From Inia geoffrensis (taxonomy: Eukaryota; Chordata; Mammalia; Artiodactyla; Iniidae), in NCBI GenBank assembly GCA_036417435.1, contig CM070899.1:5027001-5091000 (forward strand): DNA of 64,000 nucleotides, given 5' to 3'. The notes beneath the pieces were generated by a model. It was not told the DNA's origin. It saw only the letters and a list, made by a program, of their open reading frames with translations, and made no database searches. Shown here piece after piece: positions 24,021-60,979 of this stretch. A program made the position numbers and the translations under genes. Numbering within the stretch: position 1 is the stretch's first letter; each line of letters opens with the position of its first letter.

Positions 24021-26328
24021 CCAACCATGTGCTAAAAGCACGCTGCCCTCACCTTTGTCCTCCCTCTATGCTGCAGTCCTTCCTTTTATTCTCTCTGCCT
24101 AGAACGCTCTTCCCCAGATATCCCATCTCAACTACAAGCCAGTCGGAGAGATAGACCGGCAACACAGGGCGGAGGGGTGCCTGAGGCATGGGTCCACCCC
24201 ATTCCAAGGGTATGATCCAAATCCTCCAGTTTCACTCCAAACACACAGGCTCACACAACAGTCAATTTCCCCTTTCTAAAAAACTCTTCCTGGAATTCTG
24301 AACCATCATACACAATCAGTTGTAACCAACTAGAAGTGCCTCCTCCTGGAATTCAATTCTGTGCAGTTAACATGAAGCAAGTAATCAAGAGGAAAACAAC
24401 GATGCTGCACACATCCAGGACAGCAGAGGGCGTGGTGGAGCAGCCCTGAAAGCTCAGGCAACAGACAACTTCCGGGAAAGCCTGCGTCCCCTACGTTAAT
24501 AAACCATCCTGAGCTCCTCTTCCCACACGTGGGGTCAGGTGAGGCCTGAAGACTCCCTGGCGGTCCTCGGTTATGCCATTCCAGACAGCCTGTCTGTCAC
24601 CCACGTCTTCCCCTGGGCAGTGGGTTTCATGTCCCCTGGAATCAACCATCCCACCCCTTCCATGCCTTTTCCATAAAGGGTACCAAACAAGTTATGTCAT
24701 CATTCAAAAAAGGTCTGTTGCCTGCCTCCTCCAAAAATCCCACCCCCACCTGTAGCCCAATCCAGACAGGTAACACCTTCCACACACAGAGCCATTATCT
24801 AAATAAAACTTCCACAACAAGCCAGCCCATCTCAAATGGAACTAATATAATATAATGGACTAATTATAAACAAAGGGAAGCGTGCACTGTGAAGGATTTG
24901 GCATTTCTTTTCTCTCACTACTTAGTCTGGTCCCGCATCCTGATCAGACACTTCATCTGTCTCAATTCCTATGCACAGGACTGCCCACCACAGCATTCCG
25001 TCCTGCCAGAGGGAACCCACCAGGTTCCCACCACAAAGGCTCCTGTCTGCGGCCACTGGGATAGATTCCTACCCACCCAGTTGTCCACAGTTGTCGAATC
25101 ACAGGAGACGCCAATGACCAGAACTAAAGATGAAGTCTACAGCAAAAGATCAGAGAGTAGTGGGTTTGGGGCCCATGAGCCCCACTTCCTACAAGGCAAG
25201 GCAGCAAGGACTGAATGAATGCAGGCAGGTGGATGATAGGGCTCCCTATCTGCTTCATGTACATTTCATTCAGTCATTCAACAAACACTGACAGAGCATG
25301 GGCTACTAGCCAAGCCCCACACGAGGCACCAGGAACACCAGGGCAAATGAGACAGTCGACGACGCCCTGCGCTCGCCATGCTCACATGCCAGTGGGGAGA
25401 GACAGACCAGAACCAAGTGAAACAGAGCATGTCCGGAGGTTAGAAATCCTAAGGAGAAAAGTAAAACAGAAAAGAAAAGGAGGCGTGGTAGTGGGCCTGG
25501 GATGCAGTTTCACACTGGGAAGCCGAGGCAGGCCTAAGGCAGAAGGTGATGCTCTGCAGGTGAGGGAGCAGAGGTGATAAAAAAACACTGAAGACCGGAC
25601 CAACAAAACGGATCAAATGGGGTGAGAGAGAAGGAGGCAAGGATGGTTCAAGAAAAACAGGCAAAAACGGAGAAGATTGTGTCACTGGGAACAACATAAA
25701 CTTGAGGGGAAAAGTGTTTCTAAGGCAAAGGGGGAAGAAAAGGAAAGTTTTTCATGGAAAGAGGGAGCAATTAAACCAAGAAGAAGAACAGCCAGAGGAA
25801 AATGTCAGGTCTTTGGAGAAATAAGGCTGCAAAAGGGGGGAGTGGCATTTGCAGTCATCAGCATGTCTGCTCCACCAGGGCAGGACTTTTTGTGTTCTGT
25901 TCACTGTTTGATCGCCAGCATCTAGAAATATTTGTGAAATGCAACCTGGGGGGTGGGGGGGCACAGAGAAAGTAAAAGGAATAGGATATTCTCATTCAAC
26001 AAATATTTTCTGATTACCTACTCTGTGCCAAGCTTTATGTTAGGTCTTATGGACAGAGATTAAGCACAAAACACGGATCCTGCGCCGGAGGCCACGGACT
26101 GATGAAGGCAACAAACAAGATACGACCAGAGATGTGTTTTGAAGAATGCAAAGGAGTTAACCGGGCTGTCAAGAGTGAGAGGTGAGGATCGTCCAGAGCA
26201 CTGCGCGTTCGGGAGTAACCGGAGACACAGGACAGGCGAGCGGCAGTGAACTGCCCGCGCGGAGGGGCGTGGACCGCTCGGTCCACTGCCAGAACCCAGT
26301 CCCCTCCCGCCCCCGGCCCTCCGCTCAC

Positions 26329-26460
26329 CACACGCACCGGAAGCTCTCGGTCCTCCCGGAGGCTGTCCTGCCTGCACCCCGCAAACCCAGTCGCGTTCCG
26401 CCGGCTCCGGGGCCTCCAGCCAATCAGCGGCGGCCTCCGTCCGGCCCCGCGACGCGAACA
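26329..26460 (-). other. WDR25: WDR25 non-coding exon 1 (5' end approximate)
   Basis: On the minus strand GGTGCGTGTG is followed by GTGAGCGG, a good donor whose GT is at 26328-26327. The 5' end is placed near the CCAAT boxes only by position. It needs cap-site data. The long reading frames across this exon are explained by GC richness. Confidence 0.5.
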
Positions 26461-26503
26461 GCCAATGATGGCGCAGCCATGCCGGAAGTTGTTCCGGCCG
26501 GAA
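26419..26503. promoter_or_regulatory. Bidirectional promoter core: two CCAAT boxes, YY1-like cores, ETS dyad
   Basis: CCAAT boxes are at 26420-26424 and 26462-26466. ATGGCGCAGCCAT at 26468-26480 holds two facing CCAT cores of YY1 type. CCGGAAGT, an ETS consensus, is at 26482-26489. A perfect 12-bp palindrome TTCCGGCCGGAA at 26492-26503 gives two back-to-back GGAA ETS cores. There is no TATA box. CCAAT, YY1 and ETS/GABP sites are typical of CpG-island bidirectional promoters of housekeeping genes; binding itself is inferred. Confidence 0.7.
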
Positions 26504-26504
26504 G

Positions 26505-26573
26505 GCGTTTCCACGGACGCCCAGGAGGGCACCCGTGGCTGAGCCGGCAGCGCTGACGGCCCTGGCTGGGCGG
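26505..26573 (+). other. WARS1: WARS1 non-coding exon 1A (5' end approximate)
   Basis: The donor CTGGGCGG|GTAAGTG at 26573/26574 is close to consensus. No AUG-initiated frame matching TrpRS starts here, so it is 5' UTR. It presumably splices to the coding exon 2 at 32005. The 5' boundary is not visible in sequence and is set just downstream of the ETS dyad. Confidence 0.6.
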
Positions 26574-26864
26574 GTAAGTGAGGGGTTGAAAGAGGGAGGG
26601 AGGCCGGGGCGGCGCCAGATGACCTGCCCCTCCCGGAGCCGCCTGCACGCCAAGGCCCGGAGTATCCTCCTCAGAGCCTGGCTCGCTGCTCGCCGGGTTC
26701 TGGCACCACGGGGTGCGCGGAGGCTTCCACGGCGCCCCTCGCGCCCGTCCTCCCAGCGCCGCCGACCCGGCCTGTCGACCACTGCCACCGGCTCCGACCT
26801 TTTATCGTCTCCCTCCTCTTCTCGTTCGCCAAGGGGAGAGGCCCTCACTTTTAACGAGTGTTTG

Positions 26865-27085
26865 CCATGTGACAGGGGCTTTGCCGGTAGTATCGCACTT
26901 AGTCCCCTCTACGATAAAGTTACGCGGCTTTTTTATGTCCATTTCACAAATGAGGAAACGCAGGATGAAGCGGAGAGGGAATGTGAGTTGCGTAAGGTCT
27001 TGTAACAAGAAGACGCCCAAACTGGGTTTGAAATCTGGGTCTGACCCTAGAGCTCATGATCTATCCACTGCCCTGCGCCACCTCC
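26865..27085 (-). repeat. MIR element
   Basis: Minus orientation: GTTTGCCATGTGACAGGGGC, CATTTCACAAATGAGGAAAC, then GGGTTTGAAATCTGGGTCTG and CTCATGATCTATCCACTGCC. It sits between the two WARS1 promoters. Confidence 0.75.
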
Positions 27086-27329
27086 GTGAACAGCAGTGGC
27101 AAGGACTTTACCATCCGCCTTCCCCCCCAGCCCCCTCCCTCCCCGCCCCAAGACTATACACAAACACAGTTATTTATACTGTTGCTGAGAATAGGGAACG
27201 GGAAGAGGGTGGGGAGGTTATATGGAGGCCAGCCTGGGATACGGGGTGGCTGATGCAATGACCAGCTAATGGCTTGCTTCCCAAGAGAGTTTCCGTGGTC
27301 TCCGCCCGCATCCCCCCCTCCGCCCACAC

Positions 27330-27512
27330 CTGATTGGACAGTCTCATCGAAGAGGTTGGTCGAGAGGCTCAAGTATTTCTGAGAAATTGGGTGATTTACA
27401 AGAAGCTCCTACATGCAAATAGTAAAGGGTGGGGTAAACGGGAAGCAAAAACGAGAGAGAGAAGAGTCTTTTCTAGAAAGGAAACTGAAAGAAAAAGGGA
27501 AAGACTATTAAA
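27330..27512 (+). promoter_or_regulatory. WARS1: Probable interferon-responsive alternative WARS1 promoter
   Basis: Four elements stand in order over 183 bp. CTGATTGG at 27330-27337 matches the MHC class II Y box (inverted CCAAT). TTCTGAGAA at 27377-27385 is a perfect GAS (TTCNNNGAA) for STAT1. GAAACTGAAA at 27481-27490, embedded in a run of GAAA repeats, is an ISRE/IRF core (GAAANNGAAA). TATTAAA at 27506-27512 is a TATA-like box. WARS1 is known to be strongly interferon-gamma inducible in mammals with alternative 5' exons, and this arrangement fits such a promoter. Activity is inferred. Confidence 0.72.
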
Positions 27513-27534
27513 GAAGAGCTCGAGCTGCACTCGG

Positions 27535-27600
27535 CAGTCTCAGCTTCTCAACTGCCCAGCGTGATCAGTGGCCACCTCTGCAGCATCTCCTGCAACCTGG
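27535..27600 (+). other. WARS1: WARS1 alternative non-coding exon 1B (5' end approximate)
   Basis: It lies about 25-30 bp after the TATA-like box and ends in CAACCTGG|GTATGT, a strong donor at 27600/27601. It has no AUG in frame with TrpRS, so it would serve as 5' UTR of interferon-induced transcripts. The start is placed from the TATA spacing. Confidence 0.6.
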
Positions 27601-30600
27601 GTATGTATTGCCATCTTTGCTAGGCTTAGAGTTTATTAGTATTTCTACCAGCCTTTTCCCAAAGTACTGGAAACCTTGGCTTAGGGCATGAGGAGTAGTA
27701 TCTCTTAGGACCAGGGTGTAGTGCATTTTATTTCATCTCATTGTCCCGAAGTTCAGGTGACTCACAGCTTCTGTAGGGAATGGAGATACTAGAAGAGTAG
27801 CTGCCGATTTGGATTCGTAGTTGACTTTCAGCACTTTGATGTTGGCTATCCTATTTTTCACTGATGAGGCCTCCTTAAATAGTCGATATCCATCCACAAT
27901 ATCTCATTGTGATACTCATAAGTAGCTTATGCCTGGCTTCATATAAATTAATGTCCTCTTTGCCATTTAAGATGATGTTCATTTTATTATTTGGAGGGGA
28001 AAGTAAACTTTCCTCTCAGTGTTTAAAAAATAAAAAGTGATCTCAATCTGTTCCAAGGTTTGAAGCGTTAAAGGACTCCTAGCTGGTAAGAAATCATTTT
28101 CTTGTCCTCTGGAAACTTGACAGTCCAAGGCCATTGTCATCCATACTCAGGGGTCAGGATGTGGAAGATGGTCTCCCACCTCCTGGTAATATTCCAGGCA
28201 TCCAGGAACTTCTGGGTCCCCCGCTCTTCTCAGCTGCTCCAGAATTGGCTGTAGTGTATGATGTCACCCTTCCCCCAAATTGCAGAATCAGTGTATTCTG
28301 ATCTTACCTGTGAGATGGTTTCATTGTGGCCCAAGGAATTGTCCTGACGTTCTGTTAAACAGCTCTGTAATTCCTCTCTCCATTTCTCATCCCAAAACTG
28401 TGCCTAGTTTCTTCAGGTGCCTGTTAACGCTCCTTGGGAACAGTGGAACCTTTCAAAATGAGCACAAGTTTCAAGTTCCTTAAAAAGAGGAACGTACCAA
28501 AAAAAAAAAAGAGGAACGGAGAGTTCATTTTGAAGAGTCTTGTAGTTTCCTCCTTAGCTGTGTGCTGACCTGCTATGGACTCTGCAGTTTTGCTCTTTTC
28601 ACTCCCAGTCCTTTTTTAGAGGAGATGATACATTACTTCACAGATACAGCTTCAGTTCTTTGTTTTAGATTGTAGGATTTGTGAAATAGATAAAGCAGTT
28701 TTCCTTGACAAAAATTCACAGCCCTATTTGCAGTTTACACGGTAAACACTGAAGACAGTGGTCCTTAGTCTCTTGGCATCTCGGACCCCTTTGAGAAAGT
28801 AGTAAAACCTGGATACTCTGCTTAGAACCGCAAACATTCAGGCAAACTGTTGATGGCATTTCAGAGGTTCTGAACTCTGGGTTAAAAACCTCTGAAGCTA
28901 AATTAAATTCTAAATGTTAGTTAACAAAGAAATAAAGGAGAATGTTGACTAGATAGGAGGACAAAAGGAGAATATGTGCCCATAAATGGGCTAATGAATG
29001 GATGCCTGAAATGAGGGAAGTGATAGTTCTATTCTCTTTGTCTCTGATCACTGCCGAAGCATTGTACTCACTCAGGAAGTTGCATCATGCGCACACACAC
29101 ACGAGATTACAGTGTGGGTGATTCCCACACAGTGAGTATATGCCCCATGATCCTGAGAGCAGGGAGACCTCACCTGCTGTTTCCTCAGTCAAGCTTCATT
29201 CCCGTGTGCCTCTTCTTACTTAAATGGGATTCTGATAGTTAAAGATACATGTTTTTCCCTAAATGCAGGCTCAGTTCATCTAGCTGATCCTCTGCAGTTA
29301 CCTGCTCCGTTGCAGGGGTAGATTAGCCTCTGGGGCTCACTGAGTCATTCTACCTGGCACTTTCCCTAGGAATTTTTAAGGGTAATTTTAATCTGTGCTT
29401 GATTTTGGTCCTACTCGCAGACTTCAAAACCTACTTGTTGCCTTCCGTGCAGGACACCACATTTTTGGAAGGACAAGGGTAAACCGAAGGGAATTCCAAA
29501 AAGAGTGACCAGGATAGTGGGCAGATGTTTGCAATGGGTGAGGAAACCAGACCGGGTACATGGGATTAACCTGGCTCTTCCCAGGTCTCGGAAGGCTCAG
29601 TGCAGTGTCAGGACGTTCTAAGAGGACTTCTAAAGTCCAGGTAGGAGAAATCTACCTTAAACTGGAATACTGCAGAGGTATAATAAGAGTATATAAACCA
29701 GAAGGGGAAAATTAAACTAGATGATTTGTGACATTCATTCATTCAGTAAACGTCTGTTGATAAGCTACTCTGTACCAGGTACTAGAAGCACATGAAAGAA
29801 TAAAACCCAGTACTTGCATTCTCTGTATGATGGATTTTCATAAATAACTACGTGCAGTGCGAGTGCTCTAATAACCTCACTAACGAGTGCTCAGGGATCA
29901 CCGAGGACAGAGCAACCAACTTGGCCCAGTGCGTGCAGGGGTCAGGAAAGGCTGCAGAGGAGCCGAGGTTTGAATTAGTAAGACAGCGGGCAGAGGAGTG
30001 TATGAGACATTCTGGGCAGGGGGAGCAGCTGGAATTTGAGAGAGCACATGGTTGAGGGGGGCTTTGGCATCAGATCCCGGTTCGGCTAGTCTGGCATGGA
30101 ACCTCAGAGGATGGTTCTAACTTCCCTGAGCCGTCAGCCTCTGGTCGCCAATGCAGAGCAGATACTGTACCACCCAGCTTTGAAAGTTGGGAGAATTGGG
30201 GATCATGTGTAAAGCATCTGGGCGTGATGTTTGAGCATTTGTGGCTAGAAGTAATTTTCATCACTTGGGTTGTTATTTGATATGGGCCTGAGTGTTTCTC
30301 CTCTCCTGCGCTAGTCAGAAGTTTCTTCCACATTCCTTCTCTTTTTTACGGGCCTCCCTTTCCAGGAATTGAGGCAATTCTCAGCAAGGAGGGGAAAGAA
30401 ACTGGCTGCTGCCCCATCCTCATTTCAGTATTACGGTTTCATTGACTTATATAAAGATTGGTTTAAATTTTACGTATTTTTAAACAGATATTTAACAAAT
30501 GGATGAATAAAAATAAATTACCCCCTCAAATTTGTGTTTTGTTCATAGAGCTGCTAGAAAAAAATTTTTTAATGATTAAAGACACAAAATAGTCATCATT

Positions 30601-30619
30601 AAACCTCTCCTCTGTGGCT

Positions 30620-30745
30620 GATGCTGTGCTAGACTATTTACTTACCCACATTATCACAATTATTCCATGGCCAATCATGCAATTAGTGTTGTTATCGTTA
30701 TTCCCATTTTACAGTTGAGAAACTGAGGCGTATGACAGTTAAGTA
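30620..30745 (-). repeat. MIR fragment
   Basis: Minus orientation: ATTCCCATTTTACAGTTGAG, AAACTGAGGCGTATGACAGT, TAAGTAG. Confidence 0.7.
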
Positions 30746-30754
30746 GCCTATAGG

Positions 30755-30965
30755 ATAATGTTTGAGAGCATAGGTTCTGGGGTCAAACTGTTCGAGTTTG
30801 TATCTCATCTTGACCACTCACTAACTGTATTATCTTGGAGAAGTGTTTTAGCCACTCAGTTTGCTCATCTACGAAACAAGAGATAACAAATCTGTCCCAT
30901 AGGATTGCTGTAGGTTTAAGTGAATTAATATGTATAAGGTGCTTAGAAAAATACCACACACTTAA
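30755..30965 (+). repeat. MIR element
   Basis: Plus orientation: GAGAGCATAGGTTCTGGGGT, CTCACTAACTGTATTATCTT, TTGCTCATCTACGAAACAAG and AGGTGCTTAGAAAAATACC. It follows a minus-orientation MIR immediately. Confidence 0.8.
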
Positions 30966-31084
30966 GAGCTGGAGGTTAGCTGCTCTGGTGTAGCCACACT
31001 GTCACTGTCATCCTCCTCATCCAAGGTGTAACAGCAAGTTACAGATGGAACTGGAGTTCAGCCAAGCTCTGGAACCCTAACAAA

Positions 31085-31275
31085 TAATACTTGTAATGGG
31101 TTTGTGCCTTGCTTTACATTTCGTAAAATGCTCCCATGTCGTTTTTTCTCATTTCTTCTCATAACAGCCCTTGAGGTAGGTGGTAAAGTTCCTGATGGTG
31201 CTGCTTTATAGCTGAGGAAGCTGACACTCAGAAAAAGGAAGCGACCAACCCAAAAGGGGCTGATTGTGGCCAGCC
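31085..31275 (-). repeat. MIR fragment
   Basis: Minus orientation: TTCTTCTCATAACAGCCCTT, GAGGTAGGTGGTAAAGTTCC, TAGCTGAGGAAGCTGACACT. Confidence 0.65.
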
Positions 31276-32069
31276 TCGGCCCCAAGGCGGCCTCAGGTAG
31301 CCTGCCGTGTGCCCCACCTTTTTTAAGGTTAATAGTAAATAATGACTAATAGGAGGTGCAGGGACACCTTCTTCAGAGTTTTGCGGTTAAATAAGGCAGC
31401 GTGTGGAGTGGACAGGCTGTATATGATTCTTACCTCATTTGGAACCCAAAAGGGATAAGGCCCTGCCTCCACCCAGACTTCCCTTCGTCTGAGAACGGAA
31501 CAGCTGGCCAGCAAAGGAAGCCATTTGTTCAGCAGTATGTTGGTTATGACTGCAAAGGCCTGGGAATTCATCCCGAAAGCAATTAAGATAAAGAGTAAAT
31601 AGCCATTTGCCAAATGTTTCTAGCGGTGGTGAACTTAGGGTTACTAAAGCACTTTGGTATTTACTGCCTGAGCAGACACGCGTCCTTCCTGTGTCCTGGG
31701 CACTGGCTGAGGCACAGGGGCACCTCAGCAGATGCACACTTGCCCTTGGTTAGGAGGGGTCTTTCTTTGCCCTCCCTAAGTCTGTAAATCGCAGCGATTC
31801 CTTTCGACCTCATCATTAGCATTTGTTCTTCCTCTTTTCCCCTGTTTCATGGCTCCAAATTTCTGCTTATATTTTTATTAATGTTATATTATCTATGCCC
31901 TTTATTATAATTCATCTCCAGCCTTTTTGGAAAGAAGAACTAGCTATGGTAAAGGAAAAACAGCTGCGATGGTTTGTTAATCTCTCTCTCTCCTCCCCCC
32001 ACAGTCTTGTCTGGACCACTGAGCAAATCTGCCAACACCCTAGCCGGCTGTGAACGCAGGTCCTGGAAA

Positions 32070-59843
<27,774 letters not shown>

Positions 59844-60970
59844 CGCTTACTTTCTATACATTTACTGAGATGTAATTTACCAAGAATCCCAGCCCAGTCG
59901 AATCACCACTTCCCTTAGGCTGTGTCACACGGTAATTACTGGCCTGGTGTCTATAAGCCCTCTGTGTGTATCAATGCTGTTCCTTCTGCTGAATGTCATT
60001 CCCTGTCTCCTGTGAGCATAACCCTGTGGGGTGATTGGGTGCCGGGTAACACTGAGTGGCCACACAGACAAGTCCAGCTGGAGTCTCTCCCACAAAGCAG
60101 CCCCAAGGATGTGCAGCCTTGGGCTGGATGTCCACTGGCCAGCCTGTTCTGGTCCATAGGACAGCTCCTGTTTGAAAGCATCCTACATCCAAACATACTC
60201 TTAAATGTGCTCTATCAAAGAATACGTAGTCTGTATATGCATACCTGGAATCAAGATGTTATTATCATAAAACCAAAAAGAAGTGCTTCGAAAAGTTGTT
60301 GTGGGGAAGCTTAATGGGCACAAGAGGCATTTCAGCACATGCCCCCAAAATCAAAAAAGAAGTGCTGGCCAAGAGCTTTGCTAAACATTTAACCAAGAGG
60401 CCTCTCAGCTTGAAAGCTGCCTTGAGCGTTTCTGAACATTGGCCAGAGTCGGCCAGTTTTTACTAAATTGAGTCTTTTGTGGGTGAAACTTCCCAGTTTA
60501 CGTACTAAACTCCAGACCGTGCATGTACCGTACTCCAGAAATCATGCTGTTTTCCCTGAACATACTAATATTTTGTTTGCACCAAGTAATCCTAGACACT
60601 CCATCCTGAGAACCGATGGCTGCTTTACTCTGATTGTGCCAGACGCTGAGGGGAGTCTGTTGCCTTTGCAGGTGCTTTTGTTTTGACACTTGACTGGCAT
60701 GGAAGTCTGTCTGCACAGAGCAGTGCCCTGCCTGTGCCCCAGACGGGTGGGCACAGCTAGGCAGCATGCAGCAGCCCTCAAGGCCCTCGGCTGTGTGTCC
60801 ATGGGAGGCCCGTTTAACCGAGCGCCCTGTGTAGTTTTGGAAAAGCAATGGCCTAACTCGGGGAAGCCCTGGGTCCAAGAGCCTGCCCTGGCTGGAGGTG
60901 CTGGGTCCACTCCTGGGTGCCCCGCTCTGGTCTCACTCATGACAGATAAACTTCCCTTGGTCCCGCCTGT
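59844..60970 (+). other. WARS1: WARS1 3' UTR
   Basis: About 1.1 kb after the stop codon with no repeat insertions and no long frame. I found no AATAAA or ATTAAA in it. The best end signal is GATAAA at 60945-60950 followed by a T/G-rich stretch (TGTGTCACTGTGCTCC), giving an end near 60965-60975. The length agrees with the roughly 1.1-kb 3' UTR known for mammalian WARS1. Confidence 0.7.
60945..60950 (+). terminator. WARS1: Putative WARS1 poly(A) signal GATAAA (variant)
   Basis: Variant hexamer within GACAGATAAACTTCCC, with a TGTGTCACTGTG-type downstream element 20-30 nt later. CATAAA at about 60266 is a possible weaker upstream alternative. Confidence 0.55.
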
Positions 60971-60979
60971 GTCACTGTG

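Larger units (their letters stand above)
23416..26328 (-). other. WDR25: WDR25 intron 1
   Basis: A 2.9-kb intron between the non-coding exon 1 and exon 2. It holds a SINE at 23545-23663, a decayed L1-like stretch at about 23800-24020, and two copies of an ancient repeat of the CATTCAACAAATATTT type at about 25265-25430 and 25990-26130. No coding sequence is evident on either strand. Confidence 0.7.
26200..26850. promoter_or_regulatory. CpG island over the WDR25/WARS1 divergent promoter
   Basis: CpG dinucleotides are abundant here and scarce on both sides. The island covers both non-coding first exons. Human WARS1 and WDR25 are likewise head to head and share one promoter region. Confidence 0.85.
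27601..32004 (+). other. WARS1: WARS1 intron 1
   Basis: A 4.4-kb intron upstream of the first coding exon. It contains MIR copies at about 30.6-31.3 kb, a possible hAT-type fragment at about 28758-28905 (CAGTGGTCCTTAGTCTCTTG), and an ancient CATTCATTCAGTAAA-type repeat at about 29735-29960. The remainder of 27.6-30.6 kb is unremarkable unique sequence. The acceptor is CTCTCCTCCCCCCACAG at 32004. Confidence 0.8.

Noticed and set aside
26060..26848. 262-codon minus-strand reading frame through the CpG island
   Set aside because: It crosses both non-coding first exons and the promoter, is composed of Arg/Gly/Ala/Pro-rich sequence, and its frame merely avoids stops because the region is GC-rich.
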